Positions 1 to 7,683 of a DNA stretch of 64,000 nt are shown piece after piece (the first letter of the stretch is position 1; every line of letters starts with the position of its first letter). A model generated the notes under the pieces. It searched no databases. It was not told the origin of the DNA and saw only the letters and a list, made by a program, of their open reading frames with translations. The stretch comes from Streptomyces sp. TLI_146 (lineage in GTDB: Bacteria; Actinomycetota; Actinomycetes; Streptomycetales; Streptomycetaceae). The DNA lies in the NCBI RefSeq assembly GCF_002846415.1, contig NZ_PJMX01000001.1, positions 1,550,001 to 1,614,000 on the forward strand. The letters run 5' to 3'. A program made the translations under genes and the position numbers.

Positions 1-676
1 CCGCGTCGATGAGGTCCACCCCGTACACGTCCAGGGCGAAGACCTCCCCCACCCGGAGCGCCAGCTCGGCCCGGCCGGGCGGCAGGTCGTCGAGCGCGAG
101 CGAGTGGGTGGGGCCGCGGCCGCCGGGCGCGAGCTCGGAGCGGCGCAGGGCGGCGAAGACCCGGTCGCCGATCACCCACAGCTTCTGGTCCCAGCCGCTG
201 TTGGCGGTGAACTCCTGCACCACCACCGGCTCCCGCGCCCACTCCTCGGCCAATGCCCGCAGCCCCGCCGCGTCGTCGGCGCGGGCGACCAGGTCGTGGC
301 GGCGGCTGTGGCGGCTCTTCACCACCAGCGGATACATGAGGTCCGGGTCGTCCGGCAGCGGGGCGAGCGCGGCGAAGGTGCGGGTGGCCGCGAACGGCAG
401 GCCGGCCGCGCCGGCCAGCTCCGCCATCGCCGTGCGGTCCTGGCAGAGGGCGGTCGCGGACGCGGAGTTCAGCACCGCCGCGCCCCGCAGCTCCAGCTCC
501 CGGGCGAGCGCGAGGGCGCGCGGGGTACGGGACTTGAGCAGGTAGACGTCCGCGACGCGGGCCGGGGGCGCCGAAGCCGGGTCCACCGGCTCCACCACGT
601 GCTCGCGGGCGAGCAGCGCCGTGGTGGCGGCGAGCAGCGGATGGCCGGGCTCCGGGGTGATCAGCCCGATCCTCAT
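1..676 (-). CDS. RimK-like ATP-grasp protein (C-terminus beyond the window)
   Basis: This is the N-terminal 225 codons of a second ATP-grasp protein; the rest lies to the left of the window. The translation starts MRIGLITPEPGHPLLAA and has the ATP-grasp B-domain strand (YPLVVKSRHSRR) followed by VVVQEF and a Lys-Trp motif (WDQKLWVIG), as in RimK-type ligases that join amino acids or peptides using ATP through an acyl-phosphate. The ATG at 674-676 overlaps the stop of the upstream ATP-grasp gene as ATGA, so the two are translationally coupled. The visible end DVYGVDLIDA is the start of the metal-binding C domain. The substrate cannot be read from the sequence. I see no precursor-like small gene on the visible side. 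Confidence 0.8.
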   Translation of the reverse strand, partial: MRIGLITPEPGHPLLAATTALLAREHVVEPVDPASAPPARVADVYLLKSRTPRALALARELELRGAAVLNSASATALCQDRTAMAELAGAAGLPFAATRTFAALAPLPDDPDLMYPLVVKSRHSRRHDLVARADDAAGLRALAEEWAREPVVVQEFTANSGWDQKLWVIGDRVFAALRRSELAPGGRGPTHSLALDDLPPGRAELALRVGEVFALDVYGVDLIDA

Positions 677-1551
677 ACCGCCGCCCCCGGCTGCTGTTCC
701 GGGACGAGCGCGGCCGGGAACACGTCCGGCCCGCTCCCCCGGCCCGTGCGGGCCAGTTCCAGCACCGCGCGTGCCACCCGGGCCGCGGCCTGGGGGACCT
801 GACGGAAGCTCGGGAAGTCGTTCACGTCGACCACCACCGGCCCGTCGGGGCCGAGCAGCACGTCCACGCCGTACAGGTCCAGGCCGTAGACCGCGCCGAC
901 CTGCGCGACGGTCGCGGCCACCTCGGCGGGCAGCGCCACCTGCCGCTCGCGCACGGCGTGGTCGGGGTGGAGCGGGGAGCACCGCTCGGTGGCGTACAGC
1001 TCGCCGCCCACGCAGTACACCTTGAGGTCCACACCCGAGTTGGGCACGTACGGCTGGGCCACCAGCATGCCCTGACCGGCCAGTTGCCCCGTCATCGCGG
1101 CGAGCCGGTCCGGCGAGGGCACCAGGCACACTCCGCGTCCGGCGCTGCCGTCGGCGGGCTTGACCACCAGCGGGAACTCCGACTCGGGTATCTCCGCGAG
1201 CAGCTCGGGGACGGCCGCCGCGTACGTCGTAGGCATCGGCAGACCCCGGCTGCGGCCGATGGCCGCCGCGAGCGCCTTGTCCCGTACGCCCCGTATCGCC
1301 CGGGCGTCGTTGATGGTGGTCAGACCGACCGCGGCGGCGGCCTCCAGGAGCATGAGGCCCGGGCCGCCGGACACCGTCTTGAGCACCCACGCGTCATGGC
1401 TGCCCGCGTTGACCGCCTCGGACATCCGCAGCAGGGAACCGCCGGGGCGCAACACGTCCACCCGATGACCCCAGGCGACGAGTTGGCTGATCACCTCCAC
1501 CGGCATGCCGTCGTGGCGGTAGTGCTCCTCCACCAGAAAGCAGAGCCTCAT
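673..1551 (-). CDS. RimK-like ATP-grasp ligase
   Basis: A 292-residue ATP-grasp protein. I start it at ATG 1549-1551, which follows a GGGGAAGG ribosome site; longer in-frame starts lack one. The order is a short pre-ATP-grasp domain (MRLCFLVEEHY), an ATP-binding B domain (FPLVVKPADGSAGRGV), and a C domain ending in the metal-binding motif VVVDVNDFPSF. This layout matches RimK/alpha-L-glutamate-ligase-like enzymes, which form amide bonds by activating a carboxylate with ATP. Its stop overlaps the next ATP-grasp gene (ATGA), so two homologous ligases are made as a pair. Paired ligases are known in peptide modification and amino acid conjugation pathways, but nothing here fixes the substrate. 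The last 25 residues are Pro/Ala/Gly-rich and probably disordered. Confidence 0.85.
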   Translation of the reverse strand: MRLCFLVEEHYRHDGMPVEVISQLVAWGHRVDVLRPGGSLLRMSEAVNAGSHDAWVLKTVSGGPGLMLLEAAAAVGLTTINDARAIRGVRDKALAAAIGRSRGLPMPTTYAAAVPELLAEIPESEFPLVVKPADGSAGRGVCLVPSPDRLAAMTGQLAGQGMLVAQPYVPNSGVDLKVYCVGGELYATERCSPLHPDHAVRERQVALPAEVAATVAQVGAVYGLDLYGVDVLLGPDGPVVVDVNDFPSFRQVPQAAARVARAVLELARTGRGSGPDVFPAALVPEQQPGAAV

Positions 1552-1697
1552 CGACCTTCCCCTGTAACCCCCCGGACGTCCGCCGATCTGTCCGGCGAGC
1601 TGTGACGACACAGGATGTCATGAACAGCCGGGAACCTCGCTCTCCGCCCCACAACGGGCTTCGGCGCAGGTCAGCGCGGTCGCCGGGGAAAGGGGAC

Positions 1698-1727
1698 TTG
1701 CCCCTCACACTAATGTGAGGGTTCGAT
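1698..1727 (+). promoter_or_regulatory. MerR-type promoter dyad for the MFS gene
   Basis: A perfect inverted repeat CCTCACA-N4-TGTGAGG (1703-1720) sits between a -35-like TTGCCC (1698-1703) and a weak -10-like TTCGAT (1722-1727). The 18-nt spacing is slightly long and the dyad is nearly centred in it, which is how MerR-family regulators work. The start codon at 1737 would then be about 4 nt from the transcript start, so the mRNA would be leaderless or nearly so; no ribosome site is present. No MerR gene lies in this window. Confidence 0.6.
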
Positions 1728-1736
1728 CATGGCCGT

Positions 1737-2948
1737 ATGCCGACCGCACGACTGGCGCGCACCGCCGCGCCGACCGCCACCGCACCCGCCGCACTGCCGC
1801 TGGGCGGCCTGCTCACGCTGGCCGCGACGGCCTTCACCGCCGCGCTGACCGAGCTCCTGCCCGCCGGGCTCCTCCCGGACATGGGCGGCGGACTCGGTGT
1901 GTCGCAGGGCCGGGTGGGATTCCTGGTGACGCTGTACGCGGCGGCCTCTTTCCTCTCCGCGATACCGCTCACCGCGCTGCTGCGCGGGCTGCCCCGGCGT
2001 ACGGTCCTCATCGGCGCGCTCACCGGCCTCGCGCTCGCCGACGCCGTCACCGCGCTCTCCTCCTCCTACGTCCTGACGTGTGCGGCCCGGCTGCTCGCCG
2101 GGGCGATGGGCGGCACCCTCTGGGCGATGCTCGCGGGCTACGGGGCCCGGATGGTGCCCGCCGAACGCCGGGGCCGCGCCATCGCGATCGTGCTCGCGGG
2201 CATCACCGTCGCGCTCTCGCTCGGTGTGCCGCTGGGCACCGCGCTCGCGGGCACGGTGGGCTGGCGCGCGGGTTTCGCGGCGCTCGCCCTCCTCGCCGCG
2301 CTCCTGATCCTGAGCGCGCTGCGGTACGTGCCCGACTTCCCCGGCGAGCCGAGCGCCGGGCGGACCCCGTTGCGGCGCATCGCGGCCCTGCCGGGCCTGC
2401 GGAGCATCCTGTCCGTCACCCTGCTGCTGCTCCTCGGCCACCAGGCGATGTACACCTTCCTGGTGCCGTTCGCCGAGCACGCCGGGTTCGGGCGCGCGGG
2501 CCTGGTCCTCTTCGTCTTCGGGGCCGCGACCGTCGGCGGCATCTGGCTCGCGGGCGTGCTCGCGGACCGCAGACTACGGGCCGCGCTCCTGTGCGCCCTG
2601 GCTCTGATCGCCCTCGTGATGGCGGCGCTTGGCGCCCTGGGGCGGGTGCCCGCCGTCCTGGTGGTCGCGGTCGCGCTGTGGGGCGCGGCCTTCGGCGGGG
2701 CGCCGACGCTGATCCAGACGGCCCTGGTCGACGTCTCGGGCCCGGAGCACGCGGACGTGGCCACCTCGCTCCAGGCGACCGTCTACAACGTGGGGATCGC
2801 CGCCGGATCGCTCACCGGGGGCGTGGTTCTGGAGAACGCGGGCGCCGGGGCGCTGCCCTGGACGGCCCTGCCGCTCGTCATCGGTGCCGTACTGATGGTT
2901 TGGACCGCACGCACCTGTGGTTTCCCTGTTCGGCGGCGGGTGCGCTGA
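1737..2948 (+). CDS. MFS efflux transporter, DHA1-like
   Basis: A 403-residue membrane protein with about 12 hydrophobic segments from residue 20 onward. It carries the family loop motif between helices 2 and 3 in degenerate form (LRGLPRRTVLIG) and the ERRGRAIAIV segment after helix 4 seen in drug:proton antiporters such as AraJ and the chloramphenicol exporters. It therefore probably exports a small toxic molecule in exchange for protons. It is not in an operon with the ATP-grasp genes, which point the other way. Expression probably depends on the MerR-type dyad just upstream. The ATG at 1737 has no ribosome site, in line with a leaderless message. The first 20 residues are Ala/Thr/Pro-rich and lie before the first helix. 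The substrate is unknown. Confidence 0.88.
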   Translation: MPTARLARTAAPTATAPAALPLGGLLTLAATAFTAALTELLPAGLLPDMGGGLGVSQGRVGFLVTLYAAASFLSAIPLTALLRGLPRRTVLIGALTGLALADAVTALSSSYVLTCAARLLAGAMGGTLWAMLAGYGARMVPAERRGRAIAIVLAGITVALSLGVPLGTALAGTVGWRAGFAALALLAALLILSALRYVPDFPGEPSAGRTPLRRIAALPGLRSILSVTLLLLLGHQAMYTFLVPFAEHAGFGRAGLVLFVFGAATVGGIWLAGVLADRRLRAALLCALALIALVMAALGALGRVPAVLVVAVALWGAAFGGAPTLIQTALVDVSGPEHADVATSLQATVYNVGIAAGSLTGGVVLENAGAGALPWTALPLVIGAVLMVWTARTCGFPVRRRVR

Positions 2949-3094
2949 TCGCCCAAGGTCGGCCGCAGGCATATGCCAGAAGCACCACCGTATCGAGTGT
3001 TGCCAAATCCCTTACGGGGCATCGCTCCCTGTGCAACAGTCGTTACCGGTCCATCCTTCCGACTTGCAGTGCCGCGCCTGTATCGGAGTACGTC

Positions 3095-4531
3095 ATGCCG
3101 TCCCATCTGTTCGCGGACCGTCCCAGCCCGCAACCGCCGGAGCGGGAGACGGTCGACGCGCTGATCACACAGACCCGTCGGCTGCGCGGCGGAGTGGACG
3201 CCGTACGGCGCGACGCGCTCGTGGACGACGACGACGCGCACGGCCGCTGGCAGCGCGCCCTGTGCGATCTGGCGGTCCATCACCTCGACGACCTCGGCAC
3301 GCACTTGGACCAGCTCAAGGAGGGCCTGCCCGAGCCCGTCGCGGAGGAGCCCGGCGAAGAGGAGGCACCGGCGGGGTACGAGCCCGACCCGATGCCCGGG
3401 TCGCTGCTCAGCCGGGTCGGCAGCGCCGAGTGGAACCTGCTCACGGACGCGGTGGACTGGTCCGACGAGCTCTTCCAGATATTCGGACGGGCGCCCGAGA
3501 GCGGAGCGATGTCGCTCGACGAACTGCCGTCGATGGTGTTCGCCGACGACCAGGCCCTGCTCACGGCCATGGTGACGGACTGTCTGGTCGACGGGAAGCC
3601 GATCGACGGCGAGTTCCGGATCGTCCGGACCGACGGGCGCGTGCGGACGCTGCACATGATGGGCGAGCCGGTGCTCGACGCCGACGGCTGCACCGCGTCG
3701 ATGTGGGCCGTGCTGCGCGACGTCAGCGAGCTGCGCCGCAGCCAGCGCGCCGTGCGGGAGTCGCGCGACTCGCTGCGGCGCGAGCGGCACATCGCCCAGA
3801 CCGAACACCGGCTCGCGGTCGAGCTCCAGGAGGCCGTGCTGCCGCCGTGGCGCGGCTCGCTGCGACTGCCCCAGGGCAACCCGGCGGCGCTCGACGTGGC
3901 GGCGCACTATCTGCCGTCGGGCACCAGCGCGCTCATCGGCGGCGACTGGTACGACGCGCTCGAACTGCCCGACGGCAGGTCTTTACTGACCGTCGGGGAC
4001 CTCACCGGCCACGGCGTCACCGCCACCGGTGCCATGGCCATGCTGCTCGGCGCGCTGCGCGGCATGGCCGTCGCCGGCATCCGCCCCGGCGACCTGATGG
4101 GCCACCTCAACCAGCTGCTCGACCACTCGGTCCAGCCCGCGCTCGGCAGCGCGGTCTGCTGCCAGTACGACCCGGCCACCCGCGTCCTCTCCTGGGCGCA
4201 AGCGGGACACCCCGCCCCGCTGCTGTTCCGCGGCGGGACGGGGTGCGCCCTGACGCCGCCGGACGGGGTGCTGCTCGGAGCGACGTCAGGAGCCGGGTAC
4301 GGACAGGCCGAGGTACAGCTGAGGCCCGGCGATCTGCTGGTCCTGCACACCGACGGGCTGACCCGGCGGGGCACCTCGGACGAGCCGGGGTGCCGCAGGC
4401 TGCTCGGGCTCGCCGCCCGCCTCGAAACGGTCCGTACGGCGCAGGACGGCGTACGGACGGTGGTCGAGGAGTTCGGCGAGACGAACCGCGAGGACGACGC
4501 GTGCGTGCTGGTCGCCCGGATCGGTTCGTGA
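3095..4531 (+). CDS. PAS-domain PP2C-type (SpoIIE-like) Ser/Thr phosphatase
   Basis: A 478-residue cytoplasmic protein. The ATG at 3095 has a GGAG site 6 nt upstream. Residues 1-100 are acidic and helical. Residues about 110-215 form a PAS fold (DELFQIFGRAPESG, ending in the VLRDVSELRRSQ linker typical of PAS-PAC). A short coiled coil leads into a PPM/SpoIIE catalytic domain with the metal-binding motifs GGDWYD (282-287) and GDLTGHG (301-307), and AGHPAPLL further on. Such RsbU-like enzymes dephosphorylate anti-anti-sigma factors and thereby switch on sigma-B-type stress regulons in Streptomyces. No anti-sigma or STAS gene is adjacent, so the partner is elsewhere. The PAS domain is the likely signal input; its ligand is not evident. 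Confidence 0.9.
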   Translation: MPSHLFADRPSPQPPERETVDALITQTRRLRGGVDAVRRDALVDDDDAHGRWQRALCDLAVHHLDDLGTHLDQLKEGLPEPVAEEPGEEEAPAGYEPDPMPGSLLSRVGSAEWNLLTDAVDWSDELFQIFGRAPESGAMSLDELPSMVFADDQALLTAMVTDCLVDGKPIDGEFRIVRTDGRVRTLHMMGEPVLDADGCTASMWAVLRDVSELRRSQRAVRESRDSLRRERHIAQTEHRLAVELQEAVLPPWRGSLRLPQGNPAALDVAAHYLPSGTSALIGGDWYDALELPDGRSLLTVGDLTGHGVTATGAMAMLLGALRGMAVAGIRPGDLMGHLNQLLDHSVQPALGSAVCCQYDPATRVLSWAQAGHPAPLLFRGGTGCALTPPDGVLLGATSGAGYGQAEVQLRPGDLLVLHTDGLTRRGTSDEPGCRRLLGLAARLETVRTAQDGVRTVVEEFGETNREDDACVLVARIGS

Positions 4532-4590
4532 TGGCTGACGGGTGTGTTGGCGGTGATGGGGTGGATTGGCTGCGGATCGTGCGTGGCTGA

Positions 4591-4650
4591 GCGCACCCAC
4601 GCGGCGGAACCGCGAGTGTTGCCGTCCCGCGCCCCTTGAGGGAGTGCGGT
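4591..4650. repeat. Degenerate copy of a dispersed Streptomyces intergenic repeat
   Basis: The segment CACCCACGCGGCGGAACCGC followed by CCGCGCCCCTTGAGGG resembles 46305-46355 (CGCCCACGCGGCGGAGCCGC ... CGCGCCCCTAAAGGG). Both lie just past gene ends. This is a recurrent intergenic element in Streptomyces genomes. It sits between the convergent ends of the phosphatase and nsdA-like genes. Confidence 0.6.
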
Positions 4651-4699
4651 TGTCGGCATGCGCCCTTGGTGGGTGGCGAGTTGACGGGTTGCGTGCTCC

Positions 4700-6193
4700 C
4701 TAGAGATCCATGCTCCGGCCCCGCCTCGTCGGTGCCTTCGGCAGGGCCAGCTGGATTTCCTCGCGCAGGTCCTGGATCTTCTGGTACCCGGCGTACTGCC
4801 CGGTCAGCCGGTACATCTCGCGCAGCCGGTCCCAGGTGCGGTGGGAGGAGGTCTCCCCCATCGACACCAGGGCCAACCGGGCGTAGCGGTCCGCCTGTTC
4901 GGGGTCGTCGGCGATGAAGCAGGCCGAGGCGAGCGAGATGTAGTCGAAGATCTTCGAGCGCTGGCGCCCGTTGACCCGGAGTTCGAGCGCCTGTTTCGCA
5001 TGGCGGGCCGCGGTGTTCGCGACACTCGGGTCGTGCTCGGCGAGCGTACGGAACGCCAGGGCCTGCATACCGTGCATGTCCGCCTCGTCGAACATCTGCA
5101 TCCAGCTCGGCGGGGGCACGTCGCCCCGGTCCGAGACGAAGAGCTCCTCGGCCTCGCCGAGGGTGCGCCGCATCGCCTGGCCCTGCCCCATCGACGCCTG
5201 CGCCCAGGCCTCGATGGTGTGCAGCATGGCCCGGGTCCGCGGCAGGGTCTCGTCGCCGGAACCGGACTTGGCGAGCTTCATGAGGTCGAGCGCGTCGTCG
5301 GGACGGCCCAGATGGACCATCTGCCGGGCTGCGCGGGACAGTGCTTCGCCGGCGCGCGGGCGGTCGCCGCCCTCGCGGGCCGCGTGCGCGGCGATGACGA
5401 AGTACTTCTGGGCGGTCGGTTCGAGGCCGATGTCGTGGGACATCCAGCCGGCCAGGACGGCCAGGTTGGCGGCGACGCCCCACAGGCGCCGCTGGAGATG
5501 GTCGGGGTGACGGTAGGCGAGCATGCCGCCCACCTCGTTGAGCTGGCCCACCACGGCCTTGCGCTGAAGTCCGCCGCCCCGGGACGCGTCCCAGGCGCGG
5601 AAGACCTCGACGGAGCGCTCCAGTGCCCCGATCTCCTGCGACCCGATGGGGGCGGCCTCGTAGCGGTCGTACCCGGCGGGGTCGGCGTGGAGGGGATCGT
5701 CGAGGTGGGGGGCGTCGGCCGAGAGTACGGGGTCGGTGTGCAGCCAGTCGTGCATGGCGCTGCTGAGTGCGGAGCCTGCGGCGAGCGCGGCGCCCGCGCC
5801 CACCAGACCGCGTCGGTTGAGCATGAGGTCCATTCCCGTGAATTCGGTGAGGACCGCCGCCGTCCGTTCAGGCGCCCACGGTAGGCCGTCGGGGTTCTGC
5901 TTGGGTCCGACGTCCCGCCGCTTCCCGGCGCGCCCTTGCCGGTCGAAACCGAGGTCCTCGATGGTCACGACACGGCCGAGCCGCTCGGTGAACAGAGCCG
6001 CCAGCACCCTCGGCACCGGATCGCGCGGGGACTCCCCCATGTCGATCCAACGCCGCACCCGCGAGGTGTCGGTGGCCAGCTGGGGGTGGCCCATCGCGGC
6101 CGCCTGCCGGTTCACCAGCCTCGCGAGTTCGCCCTTGGACCAGCCGGCCAGGCCGAAGAGGTCGTTCAGGCGGGTGTTGGGTTGTCCGTTCAC
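4700..6193 (-). CDS. nsdA: NsdA-type negative regulator of sporulation and antibiotic production
   Basis: A 497-residue protein. I choose the GTG at 6191-6193 (VNGQPNTRLNDLFGLAG) because GGGGG lies about 9 nt upstream and because the known family begins near the NTRL.DLFGLAGWSKG segment; an in-frame ATG 69 nt earlier has no such support. The N-terminus is an HTH-like region (WSKGELARLVNRQAAAMGH, RVRRWIDMGE), followed by an Ala/Gly-rich segment and a helical TPR-like half (KQALELRVNGRQRSKIFD). I recognise it as the NsdA family of Streptomyces coelicolor, whose loss increases sporulation and actinorhodin production. It lies divergent from a phosphotransferase gene; three 10-bp near-repeats at 6253-6282 lie in the shared promoter region. 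It could be a paralogue rather than the orthologue. Confidence 0.78.
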   Translation of the reverse strand: MNGQPNTRLNDLFGLAGWSKGELARLVNRQAAAMGHPQLATDTSRVRRWIDMGESPRDPVPRVLAALFTERLGRVVTIEDLGFDRQGRAGKRRDVGPKQNPDGLPWAPERTAAVLTEFTGMDLMLNRRGLVGAGAALAAGSALSSAMHDWLHTDPVLSADAPHLDDPLHADPAGYDRYEAAPIGSQEIGALERSVEVFRAWDASRGGGLQRKAVVGQLNEVGGMLAYRHPDHLQRRLWGVAANLAVLAGWMSHDIGLEPTAQKYFVIAAHAAREGGDRPRAGEALSRAARQMVHLGRPDDALDLMKLAKSGSGDETLPRTRAMLHTIEAWAQASMGQGQAMRRTLGEAEELFVSDRGDVPPPSWMQMFDEADMHGMQALAFRTLAEHDPSVANTAARHAKQALELRVNGRQRSKIFDYISLASACFIADDPEQADRYARLALVSMGETSSHRTWDRLREMYRLTGQYAGYQKIQDLREEIQLALPKAPTRRGRSMDL

Positions 6194-6252
6194 TTCAAGC
6201 CCCCAGGTTCTCGGCTGAGTTGACAGTAACCCCCAGTCAGATGCGGTGGGAC

Positions 6253-6282
6253 TATTCGCCACGGTTCGCCAGGGTGCGCCAG
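6253..6282. promoter_or_regulatory. Three 10-bp near-repeats in the nsdA/phosphotransferase divergent promoter
   Basis: TATTCGCCAC, GGTTCGCCAG and GGTGCGCCAG are head-to-tail at one-turn spacing, followed by a looser GTGTGCCAC. They lie 60-90 bp upstream of the nsdA-like GTG start in the 233-bp divergent gap. Ten-bp spacing puts each unit on one DNA face, as in sites for tandem-binding regulators. Their function is unproven. Confidence 0.4.
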
Positions 6283-6426
6283 ATGGTGTGCCACCCGCGG
6301 CCGGGTGTCAGGTAAGAAGGCGCCACCCCGCCCCGGCAGGCGGACCCCATTCCCCAGGGTGGGATCAGGGCCACCGGGCCGGGCTGGCCGGCAACTCGTC
6401 GGCGCACGAAGGGATCTGTCTCGCCC

Positions 6427-7566
6427 ATGTACACAGCATCGTCCTCCGTGTCAGCCCCGCCCCGACCGCACCGTCATCTGGTGACGGGCGGCGGACCGTA
6501 CCTCGACCCCTCGCACGCCGCTCCGGCGGCGCTCGGCGCCGGCCGGGCCGCACGCCGGCCCGGCGCGGGCGTCCAACCGCTCAGCGGGAGGATCGACTTG
6601 TCCGGTCCGCAGGGCGCGCAGCTGCGGATGGCCATCGCCTCGGTGCACCGCATCTGTCCCGAGTTCAATCCGGTACAGGTGCTGCGGCGCAGCGGCCGGT
6701 CCGTCCTGCTCGTCGGATCGACCGGGCGCGCCACGGCGGTCGCCAAGTGCCTGCTGGACCACTCGCCCGTCTGGGCCGAGCGGTTCAGGCACGAAATAGC
6801 GGTCTACCGCGCGTTCGTCCGGCACCGCCCACCGGTGCGGGTGCCGCGGCTGATCGCCGCGGACCCCGACAACTGCACCCTGGTGATCGAGCGGATGCCC
6901 GGACGAGCGGCGGCGCTGTCCCGCCACCCGGTCGAGGCTCCGCCCCGCGCGGACGTCCGGGCGGCTCTCGGGGCGATCGGCCGGGTCAACGCCTGGCGGC
7001 CCCCGGCCGAGATGTTCACCCGGCCGCTGGAGTACGCGCCGCGGATCGCCCGCTACCACGAGCTCGGGCTCTTCACCGACCGGGATCTGAGCGACCTCCA
7101 GAAGCTGCTGCACGGTCTGGCCCACTCGGGCCGCCCGGTCGCGTGGCAGTTCTCGCACGGCGAGGCGCTGCTGACGAACATCCTGCTGTCGCCCGCGGGT
7201 CCGGTGCTCGTCGACTGGGAGCACGCCGGCTGGTACCTGCCGGGGTACGACCTGGCGACGCTGTGGGCGGTCCTCGGGGACGCCCCGGTGGCCCGGCGGC
7301 AGATCAGCCAGGCGGCCCAGGCGTCCGGCCCGGCCGCGCGGGACGCCTTCCTGGTGAACCTGATGCTCGTACTGACGCGGGAGATCCGGACGTACGAGAC
7401 GGCCGTGCAGCGCACCATGCGCGAGTCGGCGCCCTCGGGCGCGGGCTCGCCGCAGCAGCCGGGTGTGCCGTCGGCCGGGGAGCAGCAGCGCCTGCTGCTG
7501 CGCAGGCTGCACGACGACTGCGCCCTGGCGCGTCGGGCCGTGCGTGCGGCGGTCGGGACCCGCTGA
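6427..7566 (+). CDS. Aminoglycoside-phosphotransferase-fold (APH) kinase-like protein
   Basis: A 379-residue protein with an APH/choline-kinase fold. The N lobe has [21 protein letters not shown] with the ATP-binding Lys. The C lobe has the Brenner-type loop written [11 protein letters not shown] (His244-Gly-Glu246 ... Asn) and the metal-binding DWEHAGW. The usual catalytic residue after HG is Asp; here it is Glu, which is unusual and may lower or change activity. The first 60 residues are Pro/Ala-rich and not conserved-looking. It is divergent from nsdA and ends 118 bp before the convergent amidase gene, with a strong hairpin between them. The family phosphorylates small-molecule alcohols; the substrate here is unknown and there is no resistance context. 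Confidence 0.8.
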   Translation: MYTASSSVSAPPRPHRHLVTGGGPYLDPSHAAPAALGAGRAARRPGAGVQPLSGRIDLSGPQGAQLRMAIASVHRICPEFNPVQVLRRSGRSVLLVGSTGRATAVAKCLLDHSPVWAERFRHEIAVYRAFVRHRPPVRVPRLIAADPDNCTLVIERMPGRAAALSRHPVEAPPRADVRAALGAIGRVNAWRPPAEMFTRPLEYAPRIARYHELGLFTDRDLSDLQKLLHGLAHSGRPVAWQFSHGEALLTNILLSPAGPVLVDWEHAGWYLPGYDLATLWAVLGDAPVARRQISQAAQASGPAARDAFLVNLMLVLTREIRTYETAVQRTMRESAPSGAGSPQQPGVPSAGEQQRLLLRRLHDDCALARRAVRAAVGTR

Positions 7567-7627
7567 CCGCCGTGTGAGGGGCCCGTTCCGGCCACCTGCT
7601 CCGCCGGGCGGGCCCCGTGGGAAAGGT

Positions 7628-7671
7628 GCGCGCCGCGCGCCCGGTGCCGACACACCGGACGCGCGGCGCGC
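7628..7671. terminator. Bidirectional hairpin terminator
   Basis: Twelve-bp perfect arms (GCGCGCCGCGCG at 7628-7639 and its complement at 7660-7671) enclose a second perfect 6-bp stem CCGGTG/CACCGG with a 6-nt loop. It lies between the convergent phosphotransferase and amidase genes. No T-run follows, as is usual in Streptomyces. Confidence 0.85.
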
Positions 7672-7683
7672 CGCCGTGTGCGC

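Noticed and set aside
1715..3094. An open frame running from 1715 into the PP2C gene, which would extend the phosphatase by about 460 residues
   Set aside because: It overlaps the MFS gene in another frame, is low-complexity Arg/Ala/Gly, and the ATG at 3095 has a good ribosome site.
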